Source of the DNA: Pseudomonas sp. GL-B-19 | GTDB lineage: Bacteria > Pseudomonadota > Gammaproteobacteria > Pseudomonadales > Pseudomonadaceae | DNA: 43,111 bases | Direction: 5' to 3' | NCBI RefSeq assembly: GCF_019956415.1 | Contig: NZ_JAHBDK010000047.1 | Location: 1 to 43,111, forward strand | Part shown: piece after piece, positions 1 through 7,653 of the stretch | Numbering within the stretch: the stretch's first letter is position 1 | How the letters are laid out: the number at the start of each line of letters is the position of its first letter | Translations under genes and position numbers: made by a program | Notes under the pieces: model-generated | Databases searched by the model: none | Told to the model about the DNA's origin: nothing | The model's input: only the letters and a program-made list of their open reading frames with translations

Positions 1-2
1 GT

Positions 3-149
3 CGCCTGCCGACCGTCGAGGAGTACATGGAATACGCTGGCAAGATCGACAGCATGGCGGCCGATGTCTACCGCTACCTGTCCTTCGACCAGATCGCCGA
101 GTTCCGTGAAGCTGCTGCGAACGCCAACATTCCGGTCGTTCAAGCCTAA
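3..149 (+). CDS. acnB: Aconitate hydratase B, C-terminal end (partial)
   Basis: This is the last 48 codons of a gene that begins outside the window. The reading frame opens at the left edge and ends with TAA at 147-149. The tail contains TVEEYMEYAGKIDSMAADVY and ends in IPVVQA, which I recognise from memory as the C-terminus of the Pseudomonas AcnB aconitase, the TCA-cycle enzyme that interconverts citrate and isocitrate in the cytoplasm. An intrinsic terminator follows 17 bases after the stop, consistent with a monocistronic gene. The catalytic and iron-sulfur regions are outside the window, so the call rests on the tail alone. Confidence 0.85.
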   Translation, partial: RLPTVEEYMEYAGKIDSMAADVYRYLSFDQIAEFREAAANANIPVVQA

Positions 150-165
150 CGCTACAACGCCATAG

Positions 166-202
166 AAAACGCCGCCCATCGTGAGATGCGCGGCGTTTTT
201 TT
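166..202 (+). terminator. Intrinsic terminator of acnB
   Basis: An 8-bp GC-rich stem, AACGCCGC paired with GCGGCGTT at 190-197, is followed by an unbroken run of T to 202. It lies just after the acnB stop and reads on the plus strand. Confidence 0.85.
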
Positions 203-235
203 GTACCTGCGACATGAATATGCCCTGACACAAAT

Positions 236-333
236 CCCCTGTAGGAGTGAGCCTGCTCGCGATAGCGGTCTTACATTCAATATCAGTATCGACTGACACA
301 CCGCTATCGCGAGCAGGCTCACTCCTACAGGGG
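236..333. repeat. REPIN: paired REP palindromes (lineage 1)
   Basis: Two 34-base arms (236-269 and 300-333) are perfect reverse complements separated by 30 bases. Each carries the Pseudomonas REP core GCGAGCAGGCTC with the TCACTCCTAC variant end. The right arm ends directly against the stop codon of the leftward SulP gene (334-336), so the hairpin probably also caps the 3' end of that transcript. Confidence 0.9.
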
Positions 334-1986
334 TTATGCGCAGGTCTTGAGGGCTTGTTGTACCGCGCCATCCACGCTCAGGTCACTGAGGGTCACTTGT
401 GTACCCGCCACCTCGGGCAACACCGCCAACGCGCTTTGCGCCGAATCCTTGAGCCGCGCCAGCACCAACCGCTTCCCTTCCACCTGCACCCGCACAAAAA
501 ACTCCTGCAACGCCTCGATGCTGGTGCCATCCAGATCGGGCGACTCCTCCAGGCTGAGAATCACCGAGTGAATCGGTGTTGGCGAATGGCGGATCAAACG
601 CATCGTGCTACCCAGGATCCGCTCGACGTTGGCAAAGAACAACGCTTCCCCCGGCCTCACGATCAACACCCCTGGCACTGTTTGCGCCGTCGGATGGCGT
701 TGCAGGTCGACAAAGTCATGGCCGCCATCAATGCGCCCGAGGATCTGAATATCCGCCGCTGACATTTGTTTGAGCATCAGCACCACACTGATCGCCACCG
801 CCAGTAGCAGACCGTCCAGCACCCCCAGCACCAGCACTGCCGCCACCGCGCAGATGACCAGCAACCGGTCGCGCCGCCAGATGAAATACCGTCCCAGCGG
901 TTGCAGGCTCAAGCCTCGGGCCAGGGCATGGATGACGATGGCGGCGAGAATCGGCTCCGGGGTCAGGGCGATATAAGGCAATACCGTCAAAACGATGAGC
1001 AACACCACCAGCGCCGCCACGCCACCGGCCAGCCGTGAAGTGGCACCCGCCGCTTCATTGGCCGACGTTGCCGAGAACCCTGCCCCTGCCGGCATGCCAT
1101 GAAACAATCCGGACAACAGATTAGACGCACCCAGCACTAGCAGATCGCGGCTCGACGAGATCCGGTCGCCGTGCTTGAGCGCGTACGAACTGATCGAACC
1201 GTATGACTCCGCGTACAGGATCATCACCATGGCAAAGGCCAATTCGCCCAAGCGTAACCAGTCAGTGAAGGGCAACACCGGCAACCGGGGCACTTCCAGG
1301 CTCAAATCGATCACACCAATCAACTTCACCCCATACGCCGGCAGGTTCAGCCACTGACTGGCAACGATACCGATCACGACCACCAGCAAACCGCCCGGCA
1401 AGCGTCGAAATCTTGCAAAGAGCACTAACAAGGCCAATGCCACGGCGGCGACACTCGCCGCCACCCCATTCCATTGCGGCAGTTGTTCCAGCAGTTGCGG
1501 CAGAAACCGCACCAGATTGCCGTCGCTCAGATGCACGCCGACCACACTGGCAACTTGCTTGAGGATGATGGTAAGTGCCAGGCCAAAGGCAAAGCCGCGC
1601 AGTACCGGTTTGGCAATGAATGACGTCACACTTCCTAGCTTGAACAGCCCGGCCAACAAAAAGAACGCGCCGGTCATCAGTACCAGGCCGATGGCCAGGG
1701 TCGAACGCAACTGGGGGTCGCCGTTGGCCAGCGTTGCGGTGGCGGCGGCCAGCACCGCTGCGGACGAAGAGGTAGCCGACACAATGGCAAAACGACTGGT
1801 GCCGAACAGCCCATAACACAGCAAACCGGCAAACAAGGCGATCACCCCGGCCTGCGGCGCTACGGCGGCAATGCTTGAATAGGCGACTGCTTCGGGCAAC
1901 AACAGCCCGGCAATCGACAACCCGGCCAGCAAGTCCCGCCAGCGATTGGGTTGTTCGGTGAGATTGGGGGGTGAGGCGCTCGGCAA
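334..1986 (-). CDS. SulP-family anion transporter with C-terminal STAS domain
   Basis: An inner-membrane transporter of the SulP/SLC26 family (sulfate, bicarbonate or dicarboxylate; the substrate cannot be told from sequence). The N-terminal three quarters are hydrophobic with about 10-12 membrane segments, beginning DLLAGLSIAGLLLPEAVAYS, the typical SulP opening. The last roughly 110 residues form a soluble STAS domain containing LSLEESPDLDGTSIEAL, where the DxxG/S element is conserved. The start chosen is TTG at 1986, preceded by GGAG at an 8-base gap, giving 550 aa. The longer frame from ATG 2052 would run through the upstream gene's terminator hairpin (2004-2036), so I reject it. The family is secure; the start is inferred. 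Confidence 0.85.
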   Translation of the reverse strand: MPSASPPNLTEQPNRWRDLLAGLSIAGLLLPEAVAYSSIAAVAPQAGVIALFAGLLCYGLFGTSRFAIVSATSSSAAVLAAATATLANGDPQLRSTLAIGLVLMTGAFFLLAGLFKLGSVTSFIAKPVLRGFAFGLALTIILKQVASVVGVHLSDGNLVRFLPQLLEQLPQWNGVAASVAAVALALLVLFARFRRLPGGLLVVVIGIVASQWLNLPAYGVKLIGVIDLSLEVPRLPVLPFTDWLRLGELAFAMVMILYAESYGSISSYALKHGDRISSSRDLLVLGASNLLSGLFHGMPAGAGFSATSANEAAGATSRLAGGVAALVVLLIVLTVLPYIALTPEPILAAIVIHALARGLSLQPLGRYFIWRRDRLLVICAVAAVLVLGVLDGLLLAVAISVVLMLKQMSAADIQILGRIDGGHDFVDLQRHPTAQTVPGVLIVRPGEALFFANVERILGSTMRLIRHSPTPIHSVILSLEESPDLDGTSIEALQEFFVRVQVEGKRLVLARLKDSAQSALAVLPEVAGTQVTLSDLSVDGAVQQALKTCA

Positions 1987-2003
1987 TCCGGTGACTCCAG
2001 GCG

Positions 2004-2036
2004 AAAAAAAACCGCTGCACGTATCACGTGCAGCGG
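2004..2036 (-). terminator. Strong intrinsic terminator of the HAAAP permease gene
   Basis: Perfect 11-bp arms, CCGCTGCACGT (2012-2022) and its complement (2026-2036), with a 3-base loop. On the minus strand the stem is followed by eight U (A run 2004-2011). It lies 45 bases past the permease stop codon and sits inside the longest possible SulP reading frame, which decides the SulP start. Confidence 0.9.
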
Positions 2037-2080
2037 CCACTGTAGCTGTCAATTCGGCGCTGTGCGAGCAGGCCGAACGA

Positions 2081-3361
2081 TCACGCGGTCAGCGAGTAAA
2101 TCAACGCAGTAATCGCCACCAGGCCCACCGCTGTCACGAAGACATTGGACGCCTGCCCGCGATAACGCGCCATCGCCGGCACCTTGCGGATCGCGTACAT
2201 CGGCATCAGGAACAGAATCGCCGCGATGATCGGGCCACCGAGGGTTTCGATCATCCCCAGAATGCTCGGGTTCAGCGTGGCAACGATCCAGCACACCACC
2301 AGCATGAACGCAGCGGTCATACGGTTCAGGGTCTTCGGCGCCGGGCGTTTGCCGCTTTTGACGATCAGGCCTTTCAGGCCTTCGCTGGCACCGATGTAAT
2401 GGCCCAGGAACGACTTGGAAATTGCCACAAAGGCAATCAAGGGCGCCGCGAAGGCGATGGTCGGGTTGCTGAAATGGTTGGCCAGGTACGACAGAATCGA
2501 CAGGTTCTGCGCCTTGGCTTCGGCCAGTTGTGCTGGCGATAGGGTCAGCACGCAGCTGAAGACGAAGAACAGCACCATCACCACCATCAACAGGTGAGCG
2601 CGGGACAGGATCTGCGAGCTGCGCTCTTCGGCGTGGTCGCCGTAACGGCGTTTCTGATCGACCGCAAACGCCGAGATGATCGGCGAGTGGTTGAACGAGA
2701 ACACCATCACCGGAATCGCCAGCCACAAGGTGTTCAGCAGCGCCGACGGCTCAGGCAGTGTGCTGGCGGTGGTCAGAATGCCGCCGTTCCAGTGCGGAAT
2801 CAGGAACACCGCCAAGAACAGCAACGCCACGATGAACGGATACACCATCAGGCTCATGGCCTTGACGATCACCTGCTCGCCGCAACGCACCACCGCCAGC
2901 AGGCCGAGGATCAGCACCAATGACAGCACCGCGCGCGGTGGCGGCGTGATGTGCAATTGATGCTCAAGGAAACTGCCCACGGTGTTGGTCAGCGCGACGC
3001 TGTAAATCAGCAGGATCGGGAAGATCGCGAAGAAGTACAGCAACGTGATCAACGCACCGGCCTTGATGCCAAAGTGTTCTTCCACCACTTCGGTGATGTC
3101 CGCGCCTTCGCGTCCGGACAGCACGAAGCGGGTCAGGCCACGGTGTGCGTAGAAGGTCATAGGGAACGCCAACACCGCCAGGACCAGCAACGGCCAGAAA
3201 CCGCCCAGCCCTGCGTTGATCGGCAAAAACAGCGTGCCTGCCCCGATGGCCGTGCCAAACAGGCCCAGCATCCAGGTGGTGTCATGACGATTCCAGCTCG
3301 AAAGAGTCGCTGGTGCCGCCGCTACATAGCGTTTGTCGACGCTATTGGCCTGATCATTCAT
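2081..3361 (-). CDS. HAAAP-family amino-acid permease (serine/threonine-type)
   Basis: A secondary transporter with 11 or so membrane segments, of the hydroxy/aromatic amino acid permease family (SdaC/TdcC/Mtr relatives), probably proton-coupled serine or threonine uptake. The N-terminal motif GLFGTAIGAGTLFLPINAG around residues 33-51 is the family signature, and the cytoplasmic stretch VFSFNHSPIISAFAVDQ is also typical. The ATG at 3361 is preferred over ATG 3379 because GGAG (3375-3372) lies 10 bases upstream of it; this gives 426 aa, a usual family length. The gene stands alone with its own terminator. Exact substrate is not assignable by eye. Confidence 0.85.
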   Translation of the reverse strand: MNDQANSVDKRYVAAAPATLSSWNRHDTTWMLGLFGTAIGAGTLFLPINAGLGGFWPLLVLAVLAFPMTFYAHRGLTRFVLSGREGADITEVVEEHFGIKAGALITLLYFFAIFPILLIYSVALTNTVGSFLEHQLHITPPPRAVLSLVLILGLLAVVRCGEQVIVKAMSLMVYPFIVALLFLAVFLIPHWNGGILTTASTLPEPSALLNTLWLAIPVMVFSFNHSPIISAFAVDQKRRYGDHAEERSSQILSRAHLLMVVMVLFFVFSCVLTLSPAQLAEAKAQNLSILSYLANHFSNPTIAFAAPLIAFVAISKSFLGHYIGASEGLKGLIVKSGKRPAPKTLNRMTAAFMLVVCWIVATLNPSILGMIETLGGPIIAAILFLMPMYAIRKVPAMARYRGQASNVFVTAVGLVAITALIYSLTA

Positions 3362-3586
3362 CCGGTGGGATCTCCACATTCCGGTCAGTTGCTACCCGGT
3401 CAGGACGAGTCGGAAAAACCCGACAGGCAGCGCCCTGGCCGAAACAGGGGCGCGATTGTCCGGGTTTAATGAATAAAAGCAAATACTTAGCTGAGGAGTG
3501 GTGGTGCGGATCAGTGGCTATAGGAAGATTCGCCAACCGTGAGGGAGTGAGCCGGATTTGGCGCCGCGTAGCGAAACATGGACATT

Positions 3587-3922
3587 TCAGGGTGCATCGG
3601 GTTGCGCAGGAGAGTGACGCTTGCCTGATCGAACAGGATGCATCACAGACTGATGCGCCGTTGTCACCGAAACCCAGATCATCGCCAAAGTGCCGATTAA
3701 AATACTCGGCTTATGATCCCGAAACACACCAATCTGCTCAAGGCTTGAGGACATCGTGAGCGATCCAAGGGCACAGGCTGCGACCAAGCCCGTCATTGAT
3801 ATCGCGATGATCACCCCATGAGTCAGGTCTGCTTTCTGTTTGTAGTACCGGCACAGTCCCAGATAGAGAGCAATGCAAAGAACGCTGCTGATAATCGAGC
3901 AGCTGAATTGGTCCGGTGCCAT
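3587..3922 (-). CDS. Small hypothetical three-span membrane protein
   Basis: I do not recognise a family. The 111-residue product has three hydrophobic stretches at about residues 6-26, 34-58 and 72-94 and a polar, positively charged tail (residues 96-111), which suggests a small inner-membrane protein. AAGGA lies 9 bases before the ATG. It begins 18 bases after the stop of the 62-aa gene upstream (3941-4129), so the two are very likely co-transcribed. Size and position would suit an immunity or accessory protein for the upstream peptide, but that is a guess. Confidence 0.55.
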   Translation of the reverse strand: MAPDQFSCSIISSVLCIALYLGLCRYYKQKADLTHGVIIAISMTGLVAACALGSLTMSSSLEQIGVFRDHKPSILIGTLAMIWVSVTTAHQSVMHPVRSGKRHSPAQPDAP

Positions 3923-3940
3923 AGGGCCCTATCCTTGATA

Positions 3941-4129
3941 TCAGGCCGATTTTGTAGCTCGAAAACCAAAAACTGCGCCTAGAACAGCACCCACTATGGT
4001 GCTTCCAAGGCCAGGGAAAATCATATTCGCGAAAGCGGCACTGCCCACTGTTGTCGAAATCATTGTGACGTCCATGACTCGAGTGATAGACGACCGGGTT
4101 TCCTTACGACAAATTTTCTTGGCTGACAT
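3941..4129 (-). CDS. Small glycine-zipper membrane peptide, hypothetical
   Basis: A 62-residue product of no family I know. A basic N-terminus (MSAKKICRKETRSS) is followed by a hydrophobic Gly/Ala-rich stretch, residues 28-56, containing GLGSTIVGAVLGAVFGF with repeated GxxxG spacing, as seen in membrane-inserting peptides and glycine-zipper proteins. The start at 4129 is set by a very strong ribosome site (GGAGGAGG) 8 bases upstream; a longer frame to 4270 lacks one. It is the first gene of a two-gene operon with the three-span protein. Bacteriocin-like or phage/envelope small protein are both possible. Confidence 0.6.
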   Translation of the reverse strand: MSAKKICRKETRSSITRVMDVTMISTTVGSAAFANMIFPGLGSTIVGAVLGAVFGFRATKSA

Positions 4130-4480
4130 GTGTTCGCCTCCTCCTGGATGGGCCGCTCTGGGCGCCTGCGTACGAAAAAACATGCCGTGGATTATGTGTG
4201 AGGCAGCGTACCGCCGGCAAACACCAATAGGTAACTGAAAGCATCCGAATCCGGGGACGTGCGAGGCCATCTCACTGCAAAAATTGTCAGGAACTTCCTC
4301 GAATACTTGAAAGCGCTGACGACAGCGGTGTGCCAGTCAACAGCGTTGTTAAATGACCCATCGCCATCGCGAGCAGGCTCGCTCCCGCAGGTTGTTTCAT
4401 CGCCCAATAGTAGCTTTCACTTGATAAAGGACCCCTGTCATGTATTTTTAATTGACCGGCCTTCTATCTGGAGACATCCC
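4130..4480. other. Gene-free stretch between divergent small operons
   Basis: A 351-base divergent intergenic region. Apart from the strong ribosome site at its left end and one REP copy at 4360-4391, I see no gene, RNA or clear sigma-70 promoter pair. Both the leftward small-protein operon and the rightward tautomerase operon must be driven from here. Confidence 0.6.
4360..4391. repeat. Single REP element
   Basis: One unpaired copy of the REP core (GCGAGCAGGCTCGCTCCCGC) with no inverted partner nearby, unlike most other copies in this window. Confidence 0.8.
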
Positions 4481-4864
4481 ATGCCACTGGTTCGTGTCGA
4501 CATCAAAAAGCATCAGGATCCCACCTTCGCCAAACGCGTCGGCCAGCTCATTTACGCCGCGATGCACAGCGCCATCGCCGTGCCGGAAAACGATAATTTC
4601 CAGATACTGACGGAGCACGATGAACACCATTTCATCTTCGACCCCGAATACCTGGGCATTAAACGTACCGACAACCTGGTGATCATCCAGATCACGCTGA
4701 GCGAAGGCCGTACGGACGAGAAGAAAAAACTGCTCTACAAAACCATCGCCGAGAGCCTGAATCGCGAACTGGCGGTGCGCCTGGAGGATGTTTTCATTAA
4801 TCTGGTGGAAGTGAAAAAAGAGAACTGGTCGTTCGGCAACGGGATTGCCCAGTACGCTCTTTGA
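4481..4864 (+). CDS. Tautomerase-superfamily protein, malonate-semialdehyde-decarboxylase-like
   Basis: A 127-aa cytoplasmic protein of the tautomerase/MIF superfamily. Removal of Met exposes Pro-1 (PLVRVD), the catalytic base or acid of the family. The length is twice that of 4-oxalocrotonate tautomerase and fits the malonate semialdehyde decarboxylase/cis-CaaD type. From memory of that family, Asp37 is retained (VPENDNF), the C-terminal NWSFGNGIAQ matches its WSFGRG segment, and one of two active-site arginines is kept (SEGRTDE) while the other position is Glu. Substrate is therefore uncertain. GGAG lies 7 bases before the ATG. It is followed after 30 bases by a TetR regulator, probably in one operon. 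Confidence 0.8.
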   Translation: MPLVRVDIKKHQDPTFAKRVGQLIYAAMHSAIAVPENDNFQILTEHDEHHFIFDPEYLGIKRTDNLVIIQITLSEGRTDEKKKLLYKTIAESLNRELAVRLEDVFINLVEVKKENWSFGNGIAQYAL

Positions 4865-4894
4865 TCCCCCACCTTTTATACCTGTGAGCCACTG

Positions 4895-5494
4895 ATGCCC
4901 CGAGTTTCCCGCAAGCAAGCCGACCTCAACCGCGAAATCATCGTCGAGGCTGCCACGCGGCTGTTTCGCGAGCGGGGCCTGCACGGCATCAGTGTCGTCG
5001 ACGTCATGGCGGCGGCAGGTCTCACCCATGGCGGCTTCTACGGGCATTTCGAGTCCAAGGAAGCGTTGGCGCAGGAGGCTAGTGGCCGGGCGTTCGACCA
5101 ATCGGCAGAGCGCTGGCAGAAATGGATCGCCGCCCATGTCGACGACAATGACTCTGCACGCCGTGCGCTGATCGAGCCTTACCTGTCCCAGGCCAGCCGC
5201 GACACTCCGGGGGACAGTTGTCCGGTAGCCGCCTTCGCCGGGGACATGTGCCACGAAGCGGCAGACAGTGGTTTGCGCCAGACCTTCATGGAAGGGCTCG
5301 ACAGGTTGCTGAAATCCTACGGTTCGCTGCTGGATTCAGGCAATGCACAAGCCGATCGGCAACAGGCGCTGGTGGAGTTTTCGCTGATGGTCGGCGCCCT
5401 GACCCTCGCCCGCGCCAGCCGCGGCGATGCGGTGTCGGATGAAATTCTCGACGCGGCACGCACGTTCCTGACCTCGAAGGACTCATCCAACTGA
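4895..5494 (+). CDS. TetR/AcrR-family transcriptional regulator
   Basis: A 199-aa one-component repressor. Residues 10-55 form the DNA-binding helix-turn-helix: EIIVEAATRLFRERG, then ISVVDVMAAAGLTHGGFYGH and FESKEAL, all typical TetR positions. The C-terminal half is a helical ligand-binding domain with a CPVAAFAGD segment often seen in regulators of aldehyde or reactive-carbonyl responses (impression, not proof). It lies 30 bases downstream of the tautomerase gene on the same strand, so it may regulate that gene and itself. The ribosome site before the ATG is weak, consistent with translation coupled to the upstream gene. Confidence 0.9.
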   Translation: MPRVSRKQADLNREIIVEAATRLFRERGLHGISVVDVMAAAGLTHGGFYGHFESKEALAQEASGRAFDQSAERWQKWIAAHVDDNDSARRALIEPYLSQASRDTPGDSCPVAAFAGDMCHEAADSGLRQTFMEGLDRLLKSYGSLLDSGNAQADRQQALVEFSLMVGALTLARASRGDAVSDEILDAARTFLTSKDSSN

Positions 5495-5596
5495 ACAGCC
5501 GCGTGTACGATCTTTGGCCATTGCCAAACTGATCGGGAATCAGCAATCTGAAGCGACGTTCGAGCCCCGACATTCCTATGCCCACAGGAGCGCAGC

Positions 5597-6568
5597 ATGC
5601 CTGCAACCGTTCTGGTACTGGTTGAAACCATCAATGATTATTTGCCAATTCTCGAACATCAGGGTTTTCACCTGATTCTTGCCCCCACCCCTGCCGAGCG
5701 CACGGCGGCCATCGCCCGTAATGGCGTTCAGATCGATGCAGTGCTGACCCGTGGCCCATTGGGTCTGTACGCCGATGAAATCGCTGCCCTGCCCAACCTC
5801 AAGATCATCTGCGTCATTGGCGCCGGTTACGAACACGTTGACCTGCAAGCCGCCGCCGACCATGGCATCACGGTCACCAACGGCGCCGGGGTGAATGCGT
5901 CATCGGTCGCCGACCACGCCATGGCAATGCTGCTCGCGCTGGTGCGTGACATTCCTCGCTGCGATGCGGCTGTGCGTCGGGGTGAATGGCCAAAGATCAT
6001 GCGCCCTTCCCTGGCCGGCAAGCGCCTGGGCATTCTCGGCCTGGGTGCCGTCGGCATGGCCATCGCCAAACGCGCGGCCAATGGTTTTGACATGACGGTG
6101 AGTTACCACAACCGCCAGCATCGCAGCGATGCGCCCTACACCTTTTGCTCCACGCCCACCGAACTGGCCCGCGTCTCGGATTTCCTGATCATCGCGACCC
6201 CTGGCGGCATTGGCACCAAACACTTGATCAACAAACATGTCCTCGAGGCCTTGGGCCACGACGGGTTTCTCATCAACATCGCCCGCGCCAGCGTGATCGT
6301 CACCGCCGACCTGGTCAGAGCGCTTGAACAACGACGCATTGCCGGCGCCGCGCTGGACGTGTTCGATGCCGAACCGCATGTGCCGCAGGCGCTCAAATCG
6401 TTGAGCAACGTGATCCTGACACCTCATGTGGCCGGGCTTTCACCCGAGGCCACTCAGGGCACCGTTGAGCTTGTTGGGAGAAACCTGTTGGCATTCTTTA
6501 GCAACCAGCCCGTGTTAACGCCGATTGCTTTACCCCTCCCAACCATGCCCTGCGGAGACGCTGATTAA
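5597..6568 (+). CDS. D-isomer-specific 2-hydroxyacid dehydrogenase
   Basis: A 323-aa NAD(P)-dependent oxidoreductase of the glyoxylate/hydroxypyruvate reductase group. The Rossmann motif GLGAVGMAIAKRA sits at about residues 148-160. After the second strand there is YHNR, the basic residue suggesting NADP(H) preference. The catalytic triad is visible: Arg in INIARASVIV, Glu in DVFDAEP and His in TPHVAG. AGGAG lies 6 bases before the ATG. It converges with tssA, and TTAA at 6565-6568 serves as TAA for this gene and, read on the other strand, as the tssA stop. The physiological substrate is not assignable. Confidence 0.9.
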   Translation: MPATVLVLVETINDYLPILEHQGFHLILAPTPAERTAAIARNGVQIDAVLTRGPLGLYADEIAALPNLKIICVIGAGYEHVDLQAAADHGITVTNGAGVNASSVADHAMAMLLALVRDIPRCDAAVRRGEWPKIMRPSLAGKRLGILGLGAVGMAIAKRAANGFDMTVSYHNRQHRSDAPYTFCSTPTELARVSDFLIIATPGGIGTKHLINKHVLEALGHDGFLINIARASVIVTADLVRALEQRRIAGAALDVFDAEPHVPQALKSLSNVILTPHVAGLSPEATQGTVELVGRNLLAFFSNQPVLTPIALPLPTMPCGDAD

Positions 6569-7653
6569 AGGACACCCAGCAGTGTCCAGAGTCGACGGGA
6601 CTCGGCATCGGCCGAGATCAATTCGCCCAGCAACTCGCTCAGTGGCTTATTGCCCCACTCCACTCCCCGCCGGATCAAGTAAGGAACGGGGCTGTGGGGT
6701 TCGGTACGTGCCAGGTATTCGGCAATCGACAGCAATTGCCGATAGGCCTCATCGCGGCTCGCCGGCTCACGAAATACCTGTGGAACCGACGACGTTTGCG
6801 GCAACTCGACAGTGGCTGATGGCGTCATTGGCGGTGGCTCCACCGGCGTTTCGGTTAACGGTCGTGGCTGCATGGCGATGAACTCCTGAACCAGCGTCAA
6901 TATCGCCTCGATCACGTCCTGCAAAGCTTTGAAACCCGGCGCCTGATTACCCAGGTAAGCGTCGCTCCATGCGTCCAGCCGTTGCAGATGTTGCAGGCTT
7001 GTCAGCAAATGCTCCTGACGGCGCAACCAGAGGGACTGAGGAGTGGCTCGAATCATTTCAGTGAGTTTTTTCTGTTCGCCTCGCGCCGTTTCCGCCGACG
7101 TTTTGGCCGCCTTGCTGTCATTGACCAGGACCTGCTGCAGTTGCAGTCGCCGCCAGGTGTCCAAGCAGTAACCCTCGAATTCACCGTTACACGGATCGAA
7201 CAATGGCACCCGCGTCAGCAGCACTTCGCTGTAGCGCCGCGCCAGCCATTCAAGCGGAATGACTCGCCATGACTGATCACCGTCTTCGGCCCGAGGATGA
7301 AGGTGCTCGGGATAGCGTTCACACAAGCCGACGACCAACGCCAGACTGCCCGGCAATCCGTCGAGGCCGTCCTGATGCAACCAGGCTTCACCAAGCCAGG
7401 CGCACAGCATCAGGTCCTTGCTGCGTTCCAGCAGCAAAGTGCTCGTCAGATGCTCCAGCTCAGACCATTGGGCCCGTTTGATTGCCGACTGCCAGACGCC
7501 CGTCGGCAGGCTAGTGTCGTCCTCGCGACGCAGTTCACGCGCCAGGTCGAACTCACGTTCATAGCGTAGATCCTGACCGCAAGGCGCCTCTTCGCTGATC
7601 GGTTCGAGCAGTCGGGCAATTACGTCCGGCAACGGTGGTGAAGTCAGGTTCAC
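6565..7653 (-). CDS. tssA: T6SS protein TssA (ImpA family)
   Basis: A 362-aa cytoplasmic T6SS component that contacts baseplate and sheath during assembly. The N-terminal ImpA_N domain (about residues 1-120) includes EEAPCGQDLRYEREF and the W-rich segment of this family. A proline-rich linker at about 265-295 precedes a C-terminal region with PHSPVPYLIRRGVEWG, the sequence seen at the end of P. aeruginosa TssA1-type proteins. It is the last gene of the leftward operon and its start overlaps the tssM stop by 4 bases, indicating translational coupling. The stop shares TTAA with the converging dehydrogenase gene, leaving no intergenic space for a terminator. Confidence 0.92.
   Translation of the reverse strand: MNLTSPPLPDVIARLLEPISEEAPCGQDLRYEREFDLARELRREDDTSLPTGVWQSAIKRAQWSELEHLTSTLLLERSKDLMLCAWLGEAWLHQDGLDGLPGSLALVVGLCERYPEHLHPRAEDGDQSWRVIPLEWLARRYSEVLLTRVPLFDPCNGEFEGYCLDTWRRLQLQQVLVNDSKAAKTSAETARGEQKKLTEMIRATPQSLWLRRQEHLLTSLQHLQRLDAWSDAYLGNQAPGFKALQDVIEAILTLVQEFIAMQPRPLTETPVEPPPMTPSATVELPQTSSVPQVFREPASRDEAYRQLLSIAEYLARTEPHSPVPYLIRRGVEWGNKPLSELLGELISADAESRRLWTLLGVL

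Noticed and set aside
334..2052. SulP gene beginning at ATG 2052.
   Set aside because: The first 22 codons lie over the upstream gene's terminator and have no SulP similarity; TTG 1986 with GGAG is better.
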